A DNA stretch of 64,000 bases, from assembly GCA_026398255.1 (NCBI GenBank), contig JAPLTG010000032.1:206596-270595 (forward strand). The letters are read 5' to 3'. The notes below the pieces were generated by a model. It was not told the DNA's origin. It saw only the letters and a list, made by a program, of their open reading frames with translations, and made no database searches. The position numbers and the translations under genes are program-made. This document shows positions 16,136-26,884 of the stretch, piece after piece (position 1 is the first letter of the stretch; every line of letters starts with the position of its first letter). Origin of the DNA: Verrucomicrobiota bacterium. Its GTDB lineage: Bacteria; Verrucomicrobiota; Verrucomicrobiia; Chthoniobacterales; Terrimicrobiaceae.

Positions 16136-19100
16136 GGCGCCTTCAAATGGCAGGTTGGGATTGCGGGAATTGCCGATGCTGATGATGCCCGTGCCGGTGC
16201 CATCGGACAGATTTTCTCCCGTGCCGAGATCCAGATTCGCGCCAGCCAAGACCTCAAGGAATCCCGGGCCTGAAATCTGGATGTCACCGGCAAGCGCAGT
16301 CACTGCTTTGTTATTCGCTGTGATGCGTGGTGCATCGAGAACGACATTTCCGGCGAGAATGTTCGATGCCTCGGTGCGAAGTGTCGCTGCTTCGTTGTAG
16401 GGGATGATGTCGCCTGCCGCCGAGACGATGGAGATATCGTTGGCATCAAGATTCTGGAGGTAAAATGCCACATCGGAGATCGAACCTCCGCTGGTGATTT
16501 TTGAGAACTTGGGCGCGTAGAGGACGAGGCCGGAGATATCGCCGTTGCCTGTGTAAACTCGGACGGGTTCGGTGTCGCCCGCATGGAGTAGCGAGTCTCC
16601 ATGTCGAAGCCTCTTCAGATCGATAGCCGCATCGTTGCCAGCATAGGAGCCGGTTTCGCCAAGGGCTTTGTCGATGTTTGCGAGGAAGTTTGCGGAGGAC
16701 TCGTAAAGGACGCCCGATTCACCTGCATATCCGTAGTAGCTGAGAGGAGCGGTTGTTCCTGGTATTGCGGCGGGATTGGCGTCCGAGAGGTTGATAGTCG
16801 AGGAAATCCACCCCATGAGCGAGTAGAGATTGCCCGCTTCGTCCTGAAACTCCGTTTTGCCTGCAGGTTGAAGGCCATTAACCGATTCCGCCGCGACGAT
16901 TTCAAGATTCCCACGCGAGGCAGGAGAAAGGATTAGGGATCCAATAGTGTTCACACTTCCAGCAAAGGCACCAACTTTCAGCGTCGGAGGAATGAGATTC
17001 ATCACACTGCCGAAGCCCTCGAGCGTGGATTCCGAGAGTCGTGTCCAAGGCTGCGAGTTTGAAGAATAAATATCCGCGCCTTCGACATTGAAGAGGTTCT
17101 GCTGCTGGATCCAAGCGGTGAGGATCGGTTTTGCTCCGAACTCCAAGGGCAGGATTGTGGATGACCGGAAGGTGACATCGCCGCCGAGCGACTTCACATC
17201 CACGCTGGAGTCTGGAGAGAAGGTGCTGAAGTAGGATTTATACCAGAACTTGTTTCCCAACCCAGCCGGCATGAGGAAGGCGTTGGCGATTGGGCCGAGC
17301 AGGATGTCTTGTTTTGCGGAAACCTCGAACGAACCCTTGCCAACAAAGAGAGCCGTGGGCAGCCAGGTTTCTGGCAGGAAAATTTCCGGCTCGGTGCTGG
17401 TCAACAAAGACTCGCTGTAGGCACCGAGTGCTCCCAATAGTCCCAAAGAGGGCGAGCGGGCCGCATTCGTCTTCACCTCGCCACCGGCCTGCAAGATGCC
17501 TTGTCCACGCTCGGCGTAGTAGAGGCCTCCATCAATATTTCTGCCGGCTTCGATCTTCAAATCGCCACCACCGAACTCGATGAGATTTGCTAAGTCGGGT
17601 GCTAGATTTTCCTCGGCACCAATTCCAGCCATGCGGGCATTGGTGGGGGAGACTGCATCGGCATTGACGATGTCGTTTTTCGCGACAAGCGCGATGTCAC
17701 CGCCAGCGAGGGTTCCAAAGCCTTGGAAGAAGTTGCTGTAATCGATCCACCAAGCGGTGGAAGCGGAGGAGTCCACGATTGTATCGCCATTACTGTCTTG
17801 GAATTCGATCGCACCGAATTTGCCTGTCGCGGGATCGACATGGCCGCGGCGATACAGCCAGTTAGAAGTGAACTGGTGGCTGGAATCCGGAATGATCGAG
17901 ATGTTGTCTTCGGAGTCTGTGAACTGAGTCACCCTGGCAATGTCGTTACCCGCGAAAATTTGAAGGTTGCCACCTGCCATGGCCCACTGAGGTGTAAATG
18001 CTTGAGAAGGGCGGCCCATAGATCCCTGCTCAGGATGCGAGGTTGGGTCGAAAGCCACAATCGGTGTGGAAAAATCCCCGTCTGCAAGAACCCTCGTTGC
18101 ATCGGGAACCGCAACGCCTGCCGTGTAGATGGTGGCAAATTGGTTCCGGAGCTGGACATCCCGTCCGGCATTGACCTCGATATCCCCGGTGCCGGTGCGA
18201 ACGACCTCATAGCGTGTTCCCTTGTCTTTGAGGAGACCTGTTCCCTCGGTAATGACATTGCCCTCTTCGTCGTAGGTTCCCTCATCGATTTCGGTGAGGT
18301 TGATGCGGAGATGGTTTGCCGTGGTTGCATATTGTCCAGCACCAGCATCAACTTGCGGAACATCGGGGTTTGTATCGGGGTTGTTTGAGTTCGCAACGGC
18401 TGGATAAAACTCTCCTACAACCACAGAGCCTTTGCCTTCCTCTAGGAGGTCTTCGGATAAGATGGATTTCGCGTTGGCCGAAGCCAAATCCGATCCTGCA
18501 GTGATTGTGTAGCTCCAGGATTGGAAGTTGGTCGGAAGGTTCGAATTGATCGTCTGGAGTTGTGCCAACCATAGTCGCGAGTGGCCGTTTTCCTCGAAGC
18601 TCAAGTTGTTGGTGTAGATAGCCGGGTCTTCCGCGCCAGGCTGGACCGAAACAAAACCGTCGCTGAGGGAGTTGTTAAAAACGATGTCTCCCGAGGCGCG
18701 TAGGGTGAGAAGGCCCGGAGCGTTTTTGCTGCCGTAACGCATTGCGGAGAGATCCCAATCGGCGGCGCTTTTGCCTTCGATATCGTCCGAGCCCGTGGGA
18801 TTCGCGAGGCCGAGAGTCAGGTCGCCTGTCCTATTGATGATTTCAAAACCTGGCGCAACCACGGTTTGGGCGGAGAGGTCATCACTTCTGCCAGCGAGCA
18901 AGCGGGATTGGATAGTGGCTTCGTTGGTCATGAAGCTCTGGGCGTCTGCGTGGATGGCATCGCGCAGGGCGATATTCATTACTCCCCCCAGTGCCGTTCG
19001 GTCGAATAGACGGTAACCCTCGAAAATAATGGCCGATGCCCCCTCGATCGTGCCGGCGAGAGGATCGATCAAAAGATCAGTGTTGCCATCGTTCCTCGGA

Positions 19101-22100
19101 GCGCGGAGATGGAGTCTGCCTTGGAATTTACCCAGCGAGGCGCTGCTGCCGGTATCAAGGTAGCCACCAGCGACATAGTCATCTACGCCAAGAAGAATTT
19201 GGGATCCGGCTCGAATGGAAAGCAGTGCCGTAGGATCGATGGCGCCATTGATTTGCGAACCGGCAAACAGCTCAACCATCCCACCTTTGCCTGCGGAGTT
19301 GAAATTTTCCCCCTCCACGGAAAGGAGGGCCGATTCCGCGAGTGTCAGGCTGCCAGAGGCTGCCAGCGAAATTGTTCCGCCGGTTTTTCCGGACGCGTCG
19401 ATCCCTGCAGAAACCCTAATGGATCCGGCATCCGTGCTAAGTCGGAACTCTCTTGATGTGACTTGCTGATCCACCAAAACATCGCCGGATCGAACGCGAA
19501 GGCTTCTCAGCTCATTAAAGCCGCCATCTTCCAGAGGGGTGTTGATCTCCGCAAAATCACCGGTCGTTCCGACATCAAGAATGAACGATCCTCCTTTGAA
19601 TCCTGTCGCCGATTGGCCGAGCAGGGTTCCTTGATTGGTGAACGATCCAGCGCTTGCGGTGATCTCCAGAGTTCCCGCGCGACCCCCGTCATCATCTCCC
19701 TTGACCGAGAGACTCGATCCTTCGGTGAGCAGGATGTCGCCGTTGTCCGAAGTGATGCGGATGTTACCTGCGTCAGCAAACTTTACGACATCGTAGAAGG
19801 TTCGTGAGCTGCCGGCCACGCTCAAAGCCGAGCTGATGGTGACATCCCCGTTCTTGGCGCGGATATCGAGTTCGCCGCTCGGAAGTGTGATTTCGGAGCC
19901 AATGGTGACGGAGCTACCGAAGAGGGAGAGTTTGGCGCCGAGTTCGCTGGCCACATCGCCCGCTGCCTCGGAGTAATTGATATTGAGGCTGCCATCGGAC
20001 TCGATGAGGTAATCGGAGAGCCGGAATGAGGCGATGGTGGGCGTGAGAAAATCCAAGTCACCAGTTCCACGCAGTGTGCCGCTATTGGTTATGATCGTTC
20101 CCTTCTCGGACTCAAATCGGGCAAGATCGTAGCCCGCGACAGTGAACTCTCCCTTGCCAAGTCGAAGGTGATTCGATTGGAAGGAAATCTGTCCCGCCCG
20201 GGAGGTCTCGGCAGGCGCAGCGACCGCATTCGGGTTCGAGAGCAGCAGGTTTTTTGCTTTAACCGCAACCTCACCGCCGTTGCCGAGAATGCCGCCGGAT
20301 TCAAGCGAGAGGGTGGTGAGATTTTCCGAACCAAGTATTCCCGAGCCAGCGATTGTGAGGGAAGAATAGGCTTTGAGGGTTAGTGAATCGGATTGGTTTA
20401 ACAGGTCTAAAAAACCGCCGCCGAGTCGGAGAATATCGGCATTGTCGGGTTCGGTTCCCTCGAGATCCACGAGCAGGGTTCCTGAACCAATCGAAATCCG
20501 GCGTGAGTCGATGAGTGCTGATTCAGAAATCAAAGCGCGACGGGAAGAGTCCAGCGAGATCGAACCTCCGGAGAGCGCGACATCGTCTCCGATGGTGAGA
20601 GAGGCTTCATTTTCCTCAATGCTGCCAGTTCTGCTTAGGCTGGAGGAGTTATTGGCGTCCACACGAACGAAAGCACTCGAGCCCTCTGTCGTGAGGTCGC
20701 GGGGTGCGGAGGAGGGGTTCTTAGTTTGGATAGAGCTACCCGCGCCAAGGGTGAGACTGTTTTTTGCTGCAAGAATAATGTCGCTGCCTTCCAGAACAGC
20801 CCCGTCCAGCAAGAGGGAATCGGCTTTGACATCCACCCGTGTGCCGGAAGCGGTTCTTACGCGTTGGCCACCTACCAGCAAGCTTTCCGCTTTCCAGGAA
20901 TTCAGAATGGCGGCATTCAGGAAAACCTCCGAGGCCGCCTCTGGATCATTGCCAATCGTGATTCCCGCCAGGCTGCTAATGTCGATCGCTGCGCCCTTGC
21001 CCCCGGCGGAAGCGGTTTGCACCTGACCGAGAAGGGAAAGGGTGCTTTCGCCGTGGATGGAAAGTGAGCCGGAGTCCATCGGCAATGGTTGATTAACGCT
21101 GGTGCGCGCAGCGGCAGCGGCGGATTTAATGAAATCATTCGCAGAGTAAACGGCATATTCCGCGCGATTCGCCAAAACATCGGGAGAGAGGATTTCGTAG
21201 CTGCTCCGCATTGGTGTCGCTTGATCCGGCTTCGTGAAGAAATTCGAACGATAACCGGAGGCGAAGGACGCTCCCTCGGCATTTACGAATCCTGCAGATT
21301 TGGATGAGGTCGGCGTAACAAGTCGCGCACCCGGCAGCAAAGCGTAGCGTCGCGGCAGCAGGGTGTAAGTGCCCGCCGGAAGGCCATAACCACTGTCGAG
21401 AGTGATTCGGTCACCAATTTTCAAGCCCGAGGTGTAGCCAATGTCTCCTCCCAGAGAACTGGCGTAGTCGCTGGAATTGAAGAGCGCGTAGGGCGCAAGA
21501 GGAGCTTTGAACCCAGGAATGACGGCGAAAGACTCGGGCACTTCCACCCAATAGGCCGTGCGACCCGGAGTCGGGATGCTCCCGTTAAAATCCTGAGGAC
21601 TTAGGGCCATTCGTGCCGAGTATTGCCGTGCATTGTGTGAAACCAGATCACCCGCCGAGTAGTCCGCTCCCGAGTTCCATGCCACCGGGCTGCCAAGAAT
21701 ATCCACGCTGCCACCGGTTCCGGAGACCCAGCGGTAGGCCATCAAATCCCCGCCGCCGCGAAGGTCGATAAGCGAGCCAGCCTCTTGATTGATTCCCTGT
21801 CCGGAGACAGTGATTGTCTTTTCAGGCATGCCGGTTGAGGTAACATTCACGCCCCGAGGATCGACCCAGGTATTTCCGTCAGGGCTTATTCCAAATGGGA
21901 TTACAACTCCTTGGCCGGTTGCGGGATCAATGGCCGAGACTGATGTGGTGCTGCCAGCAAGAAGGTTGATTTCAGAGGCAACCGGAGTGGCCGTTTCCGC
22001 ACCTGCGACTTGGTTCACCGGGCCGTCGATATCCTCGGTCGCTGTGTTCAAGTCAGAGCCATCCCATCCCAGAGTGATCGAGCCGAATGGTGCGCGCAGG

Positions 22101-25100
22101 GTTCCGCCTTGGGAAATATTGGTTGCAAAAATGCGCAAGTTGCCTCCTGCGGAAAGAGGAACTCCGGCGAGCCCTGATTGGGTAATTGCCACGCTGCCTA
22201 TGGCGTCATCCGTGTCATAGGCAAAGATGTCGAACTTCCCAAGAGTGGTGGGATAAACTTGGGCGGACTCCAGCGTAATGCTTCCTGCTACGCTCAAAGT
22301 TCCGCTGCCCCGGATATCGCCATTATTCGCCGTGATATGGAGTGATCCTGTATCCATCATAACCAATGTGCCGACATCCACATGACTGGCTCTAAGCGAA
22401 AGGCTTCCCGGCCCGGTAGTTGGCGTTACAGACAGTTTGCCACTCGCATCGTTGAAGGGGCTGAAGGTTTCGGAAGGATGGAGTGGGGGGCGGAACTCCT
22501 GACCGATCGCAATATAGGGAGCAGAAATGGAAACCTGATCGTCGGTCTGAACAATCCCACCTGCCGCAATGCGAACATAGCCATCCGCTTGGATGTTCAC
22601 AGGGCCGATGAATTTGACATTTCCGCCGTGCGGAATCGTAGCCGAGGGGAAATACTCGTAACCCAAATCCAACGCGGAAAAGCCTCCCGACTTGAATCGA
22701 TCGATGGCAAAAAAACCACCCCCGGTAATTTCGGAGCCCTCCGAATCCAATACGCTGGATCCAACACCCAAATTCGTATTTTCCGCTCCGATCAAATTGC
22801 CGGATTGTTGCACCGAAAGGGTGATATCCGCCCCCGATTGCAGGTTGAATGCATCCGAGGAGACCACCAACAAACCGCCAACGGCTGTCGGGCCTCCGGA
22901 TTTTCCAAGCAGTGTCGCATCCGAAAGCAGGAGCTGGGAGCCGAGAAGCCTGATCGTGCCGCCGTTGCTGTCCACTCCAACGCGCACGGATTGTTGGCCC
23001 CAAGGCTTTGTAACCAAACCATGCCGGTGCGAGGGTCTCTGCGCGGTATTCAGAGAGGAGGGGTGAATGTCCAATTCATTTGAAATGCCTGACACATCGA
23101 GGACAGCTCCGGATTCCGCTACGATGTTGCCAGCCAAACGGATCGAGCCACCTCCGAGAACTTCTCCCATGTTTCTCCCGAAGGAATCAGGCATTTCCCG
23201 CGTCGCTCCACGGGCAAGCAAACGGGCTGTTGGGGCGATATAGACAGTGGTGAGTGCCGATGTTGAGGAGGCCGCCTGCTGGGCGGCGAGAGGAAATCTG
23301 CTTCCGCCCTCGATGGAGATGCTCCCGGCGGGAGTTTCGATGGAACCGAAAACAGAAACAGTCTGCCCCTTCAGTGAGACAGCACCGCCAATGTCGGTTT
23401 TGATTTTGGCACCTGCACCAAGGACAATCGAACCGATCGCTTCCACCTCTTCATCCGTGAAGGAATCATCCACACCAAGTGCGGTAAGTGAAAGTCCCGC
23501 CGCAGAGCGAATACCCTCGGGAAGCAGCATTTTGACAAGTCCCAAGCCGCTATTCAGAACATGCGGCCGGACGACTACAGATTCAGTGATGGGTTCGATG
23601 GTGGTTCCAGGCAGAACATGGAGAGCAGGCTCATCCGATCCCGGTTGCCCAATCGCGCGGATGGAGAAATTGGAAAAGCCACCTTTTTGGAAAAAGCCAG
23701 GGCTTAAATCGAGTGTGGTGCCGCCACGATCCGTTGTCGCTCCAAGTCTCGCACGCATCGCTTGAAGAGTGAGGGAGCCGCCGGTGCTCGAGGAATAGGC
23801 CTCGAGGATGGATGGCAGCCCCAAAGTCCCCCCGACTGATGTGCTCAAAAGAGGATCCTTGCCAGCCAACAGTGAAATCGAGCCGCCTTTTCCCTTAGTG
23901 TATTTACCCCTGCCATTCATCGCTACCCCGCCCGATGCGCGGATGGCAGTTTCTGAACCGGCAAAGATCGAAAATCCCTCCAACTTCACACTGCCGCCGT
24001 CGATGGCCCGTCGCGAGTTGTGTGCCAAGGCGGAGGTGAGTCGCTCATCTGAAATGGTTCCAGCAACATTCAATTCCACTCCTGGCCCAATACGAATGAT
24101 ACCAGTGCCCTCGACGACCTCTGGTGCTGGTTGTCCCACCAATTCCTCGGTGGCAGTTTGCTCGGCATAGAGGAATGGCGAGTAGTTATAGGCCGTAGCA
24201 GATAGCGAACCTCCGGGAATCAAGACGGAGGAAAGAATCGAAATATTAGTGGCCTGGAGCGTCAGAGAGCCGCCAGCGGCCATTTTAACCGGCTCCCCCG
24301 CGACCTGTATCGTGCCTCCTTTGTTTTCGAGTGTGACATGGCCAAAGCCTCCTTCTTCTTCCTCAAGAATTGATGACGGAATCGTGAGTGTTTGCCCCAT
24401 CTCCAAACCGGGGATGCTGACTCCCGCACCAGTGCCAAGAACCAGCGCAGGTGGAGCAGAGATTTGATCCAAATAAACTGTGCCTGTCGGAGTTTCGACC
24501 GGTTTCTGATTGCGAAAACGAAGAGCCAAAGAAGAGTGCCCAGCGGGTGTGTTGAGTTGTTTCGGCCCAGTAACTGTTCGACCGCTCAATTCTCCCGAGA
24601 TGTCAACGGCTGGGGCGGCGATATCGATGGAGCCGCCCGAAGCGCCAGCAATGTATTCTTTTTCGGTGTAAGCACCCGTTGGAGCCAACGCATGGCGATA
24701 GGTTTTGGGGTTTCCCCATTTGGCCGAGACTTTTTCGGAGCCTCCGGTGTGGATTCCATCGTAAACAACATCCGGAGTCGCATCTGCGATGTTGATCAAA
24801 TTGCCATTTCGTAGAAGCCGCGTCGTTTGAATCAATCCGCCTTCGTTCCGGGTGTAGCCGCCGGATACATTCAATTCGGCGCCGGATGCCACAGCTACCG
24901 ATTCACCGGCTTGGATGGCAATCGTGCCGCCCCGTATTGTGAGTTGGGCGGCGTTTCTTTCGATGATATTTGCCAAGCCGTTAGCATCGCCCAGAGGTGT
25001 TCCCATCCAAAAACGCCCTCCGTAAACACCTGTTTTGCGGAGATCGATTCGGAGGTTCTTTCCACGCAGATCGCTGTCCCTTTGTAATGGGGAATCCGCC

Positions 25101-26806
25101 AGTTCGTTTCCACGCAACTGGACATCCATGACATGATGCGAAAGAGGCACAAAAACATCCGGAGTTCCCGAGACATCAAGAATTGCGCCAGATGAGAAGT
25201 TTACTGTGCCACCAGTGTAAATAAATGGCGTGCGGAGCGCGGATTGGAGGGTCTCTTCAATTTCGCCATCTGCGTTGAAGATCGTGCGATTCAAACTTTC
25301 GTCATCCTTGTAGCTCCATGTGCCCGCGCGAATTCCGACATCGCCGGAAGGAGCAAGCAGAGTGGATCCGGCAGAAAAAGATATGGCATTTCCTTGAAAA
25401 TTGATTTGCGAGTTTTGAGAGAGTTTTGTGCCGGGAATCGACTTGGTAGAGGCATAGTCCGGAAGGATGCGGGTGAGGCTTTTAGAACCCATCACGACTT
25501 CGCCAGCAAACTGGTTGATAAACATCGGAGCGCCATCGCCAAGAGTTCCTGAATTGTCAAAATTCGGGTTGGCTACAGCCCCGTAGTTGGCGAGGAGATC
25601 AATCCGACCGTTCAAGTTTACGGAAGTCGTGCTTTCCAAAACACCGCTTTGCTCAATCCTTTTTCCCGCAACAACAATCGAGCCGGTTGGAGATTCAATG
25701 ATCCCAGAATTTTGAACAGTTCCCGCGTAGGGATCGACGCCATCGAGATCAACTGCACCCACCCATACATCTAGTCCTCGTAGGCTAGGGTCGGAGCCGT
25801 CGTGTTCACGCATTCCTACCTGCAAACCGGCGGCGAGGATGGTTTGGCCGGCGGGGGTGGAGATTTCGCCTTCGTTGCGGACATTGGCTCCGACGAGCAT
25901 GATGCGGCCGCCGTTGCCGCCGGTGAGTTCGGGGCTTGATATTTTTGCCCCGCGCTCGACGACAATATCGCCCAAAACCTCGGGGACATCTGTGGGAGTG
26001 AAGGTTGGTGTGCCGTCGGAACCTCCGGGGACTTCCAAGGCACTGAAAAGAAACTGGGCGTCTTTGTTGTTGAGGAGGCCGTTGGTGATGAGGTTGTCGT
26101 TGATCGGGAGGGTGGAGGCAACGAGGGCGCGGGTGTTGATTTGGGAGCCGGCGCCGAAGACGATACCGTTTTGGTTGATGATGTAGACTTGGCCCTGGGC
26201 GTTGATTTTTCCACGAATTTCGGAGGGTTTGGCGGTGGGGTCGAAGACTTTGTTAAAGGCGATCCATTTGCCGGAATCGGCTCCGCCGGCGGATTGGTCG
26301 AAATTGACGGTGGTTTGGCTGCCGACATTGAAGGTTTCCCAGTGGAGGAGGGCTTGGGAGGCGGTTTGGGTGATGTTGACATTGTTGCCGGAGGCGGTGG
26401 GGGCGTTGGCGCCTTGCCACTTGGCGTTGGCGCCGGTGAGGACTTTGAGGCCGCCTTCGGCGAGTCCATTGGGGATGGTGCCAGCTCCGGCGGCGGCGCG
26501 GGCGGCGGCTTGGAGGGCTCGCATGTCGTTGACGGCCTTTGTGGTGCGGGCGAGGCGGTCTTGGGCGCGGACCTTGGCGGCTTGGGCGGCTTCGGCTCCC
26601 GCGTTGGCGCGGGCCTCGGCGTTGCGGGGGGCGTTTTTCGCGGAGGCTCCGCCGCGAAGGATGTCGCCTGCGTAGAGTGAGGAGGGGGCGCCGAGGGCCA
26701 TGGCGGCGAGGAGGAGTGCGGAGACTCCGGCTCGGAAGCGGTGGAGGCGGGCCAGCGGCTGGAAGGCGCGGATACGGTGGCGTGATGGTCTGCGAAACTC
26801 GGACAT
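16076..26806 (-). CDS. Giant filamentous-hemagglutinin-like two-partner-secretion exoprotein (TpsA)
   Basis: 3,576 residues to the in-frame stop, or about 3,896 if the shifted 3' part is joined. An extended Sec signal runs to about residue 47 (LLLAAMALGAPSSLYAGD). An Ala-rich helical spacer covers about 55-110. The TPS secretion domain then follows with NVNITQTASQALLHWETFNV, VNFDQSAG, and the signature INQNGIVFGAGSQINTRALVAST. Thousands of residues of degenerate beta-helix repeats follow (GGxIxLxA patterns). A CBM5/12-like insertion lies at 1710-1754. A DUF3739-like region is near the end (GTGIISIGNSRNPNLPFEGA). Known: TpsA proteins are exported by FhaC-type pores and act as adhesins, surface fibres or toxin sticks. 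The cognate pore is at 33701-35341 in the same cluster. I see no CdiA toxin module. Confidence 0.9.
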   Translation of the reverse strand: MSEFRRPSRHRIRAFQPLARLHRFRAGVSALLLAAMALGAPSSLYAGDILRGGASAKNAPRNAEARANAGAEAAQAAKVRAQDRLARTTKAVNDMRALQAAARAAAGAGTIPNGLAEGGLKVLTGANAKWQGANAPTASGNNVNITQTASQALLHWETFNVGSQTTVNFDQSAGGADSGKWIAFNKVFDPTAKPSEIRGKINAQGQVYIINQNGIVFGAGSQINTRALVASTLPINDNLITNGLLNNKDAQFLFSALEVPGGSDGTPTFTPTDVPEVLGDIVVERGAKISSPELTGGNGGRIMLVGANVRNEGEISTPAGQTILAAGLQVGMREHDGSDPSLRGLDVWVGAVDLDGVDPYAGTVQNSGIIESPTGSIVVAGKRIEQSGVLESTTSVNLNGRIDLLANYGAVANPNFDNSGTLGDGAPMFINQFAGEVVMGSKSLTRILPDYASTKSIPGTKLSQNSQINFQGNAISFSAGSTLLAPSGDVGIRAGTWSYKDDESLNRTIFNADGEIEETLQSALRTPFIYTGGTVNFSSGAILDVSGTPDVFVPLSHHVMDVQLRGNELADSPLQRDSDLRGKNLRIDLRKTGVYGGRFWMGTPLGDANGLANIIERNAAQLTIRGGTIAIQAGESVAVASGAELNVSGGYTRNEGGLIQTTRLLRNGNLINIADATPDVVYDGIHTGGSEKVSAKWGNPKTYRHALAPTGAYTEKEYIAGASGGSIDIAAPAVDISGELSGRTVTGPKQLNTPAGHSSLALRFRNQKPVETPTGTVYLDQISAPPALVLGTGAGVSIPGLEMGQTLTIPSSILEEEEGGFGHVTLENKGGTIQVAGEPVKMAAGGSLTLQATNISILSSVLIPGGSLSATAYNYSPFLYAEQTATEELVGQPAPEVVEGTGIIRIGPGVELNVAGTISDERLTSALAHNSRRAIDGGSVKLEGFSIFAGSETAIRASGGVAMNGRGKYTKGKGGSISLLAGKDPLLSTSVGGTLGLPSILEAYSSSTGGSLTLQAMRARLGATTDRGGTTLDLSPGFFQKGGFSNFSIRAIGQPGSDEPALHVLPGTTIEPITESVVVRPHVLNSGLGLVKMLLPEGIRSAAGLSLTALGVDDSFTDEEVEAIGSIVLGAGAKIKTDIGGAVSLKGQTVSVFGSIETPAGSISIEGGSRFPLAAQQAASSTSALTTVYIAPTARLLARGATREMPDSFGRNMGEVLGGGSIRLAGNIVAESGAVLDVSGISNELDIHPSSLNTAQRPSHRHGLVTKPWGQQSVRVGVDSNGGTIRLLGSQLLLSDATLLGKSGGPTAVGGLLVVSSDAFNLQSGADITLSVQQSGNLIGAENTNLGVGSSVLDSEGSEITGGGFFAIDRFKSGGFSALDLGYEYFPSATIPHGGNVKFIGPVNIQADGYVRIAAGGIVQTDDQVSISAPYIAIGQEFRPPLHPSETFSPFNDASGKLSVTPTTGPGSLSLRASHVDVGTLVMMDTGSLHITANNGDIRGSGTLSVAGSITLESAQVYPTTLGKFDIFAYDTDDAIGSVAITQSGLAGVPLSAGGNLRIFATNISQGGTLRAPFGSITLGWDGSDLNTATEDIDGPVNQVAGAETATPVASEINLLAGSTTSVSAIDPATGQGVVIPFGISPDGNTWVDPRGVNVTSTGMPEKTITVSGQGINQEAGSLIDLRGGGDLMAYRWVSGTGGSVDILGSPVAWNSGADYSAGDLVSHNARQYSARMALSPQDFNGSIPTPGRTAYWVEVPESFAVIPGFKAPLAPYALFNSSDYASSLGGDIGYTSGLKIGDRITLDSGYGLPAGTYTLLPRRYALLPGARLVTPTSSKSAGFVNAEGASFASGYRSNFFTKPDQATPMRSSYEILSPDVLANRAEYAVYSANDFIKSAAAAARTSVNQPLPMDSGSLSIHGESTLSLLGQVQTASAGGKGAAIDISSLAGITIGNDPEAASEVFLNAAILNSWKAESLLVGGQRVRTASGTRVDVKADSLLLDGAVLEGSDIILAAKNSLTLGAGSSIQTKNPSSAPRDLTTEGSSAFVRVDANNSSSLSRTGSIEENEASLTIGDDVALSGGSISLDSSRRALISESALIDSRRISIGSGTLLVDLEGTEPDNADILRLGGGFLDLLNQSDSLTLKAYSSLTIAGSGILGSENLTTLSLESGGILGNGGEVAVKAKNLLLSNPNAVAAPAETSRAGQISFQSNHLRLGKGEFTVAGYDLARFESEKGTIITNSGTLRGTGDLDFLTPTIASFRLSDYLIESDGSLNINYSEAAGDVASELGAKLSLFGSSVTIGSEITLPSGELDIRAKNGDVTISSALSVAGSSRTFYDVVKFADAGNIRITSDNGDILLTEGSSLSVKGDDDGGRAGTLEITASAGSFTNQGTLLGQSATGFKGGSFILDVGTTGDFAEINTPLEDGGFNELRSLRVRSGDVLVDQQVTSREFRLSTDAGSIRVSAGIDASGKTGGTISLAASGSLTLAESALLSVEGENFNSAGKGGMVELFAGSQINGAIDPTALLSIRAGSQILLGVDDYVAGGYLDTGSSASLGKFQGRLHLRAPRNDGNTDLLIDPLAGTIEGASAIIFEGYRLFDRTALGGVMNIALRDAIHADAQSFMTNEATIQSRLLAGRSDDLSAQTVVAPGFEIINRTGDLTLGLANPTGSDDIEGKSAADWDLSAMRYGSKNAPGLLTLRASGDIVFNNSLSDGFVSVQPGAEDPAIYTNNLSFEENGHSRLWLAQLQTINSNLPTNFQSWSYTITAGSDLASANAKSILSEDLLEEGKGSVVVGEFYPAVANSNNPDTNPDVPQVDAGAGQYATTANHLRINLTEIDEGTYDEEGNVITEGTGLLKDKGTRYEVVRTGTGDIEVNAGRDVQLRNQFATIYTAGVAVPDATRVLADGDFSTPIVAFDPTSHPEQGSMGRPSQAFTPQWAMAGGNLQIFAGNDIARVTQFTDSEDNISIIPDSSHQFTSNWLYRRGHVDPATGKFGAIEFQDSNGDTIVDSSASTAWWIDYSNFFQGFGTLAGGDIALVAKNDIVNADAVSPTNARMAGIGAEENLAPDLANLIEFGGGDLKIEAGRNIDGGLYYAERGQGILQAGGEVKTNAARSPSLGLLGALGAYSESLLTSTEPEIFLPETWLPTALFVGKGSFEVSAKQDILLGPIANAFLMPAGLGNKFWYKSYFSTFSPDSSVDVKSLGGDVTFRSSTILPLEFGAKPILTAWIQQQNLFNVEGADIYSSNSQPWTRLSESTLEGFGSVMNLIPPTLKVGAFAGSVNTIGSLILSPASRGNLEIVAAESVNGLQPAGKTEFQDEAGNLYSLMGWISSTINLSDANPAAIPGTTAPLSYYGYAGESGVLYESSANFLANIDKALGETGSYAGNDAAIDLKRLRHGDSLLHAGDTEPVRVYTGNGDISGLVLYAPKFSKITSGGSISDVAFYLQNLDANDISIVSAAGDIIPYNEAATLRTEASNILAGNVVLDAPRITANNKAVTALAGDIQISGPGFLEVLAGANLDLGTGENLSDGTGTGIISIGNSRNPNLPFEGASIISLHRWGGGRSGSRPRW
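21545..21679 (-). other. CBM5/12 (chitin-binding type 3)-like module inside the exoprotein
   Basis: About residues 1710-1754 of the exoprotein: VAWNSGADYSAGDLVSHN, then QYSARMALSPQ and TPGRTAYWVEVP. The spacing W-x3-x2-Y-x2-GD-x-V-x3-x3-Y-A ... P ... YW-V is that of the ChtBD3/CBM5_12 fold, with both flanking Trp residues present. It interrupts the beta-helix and would form a side domain able to bind a polysaccharide. Assigned by pattern only. Confidence 0.6.
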
Positions 26807-26884
26807 GCGGCGAATCCCCTTAAAATCGGCAACTGGTGGCCGGTATGGAGGGGCGGTTTTGTGAAAAAACTGTCGCTTGCAATC

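Noticed and set aside
26141..26680. Gly-rich plus-strand frame opposite the exoprotein N-terminus
   Set aside because: It mirrors the Ala-rich spacer of the exoprotein and has no independent support.
16076..26806. Contact-dependent inhibition (CdiA) toxin with immunity gene
   Set aside because: No VENN-type motif or C-terminal toxin domain is seen, and no small immunity gene follows; pstS2 does.
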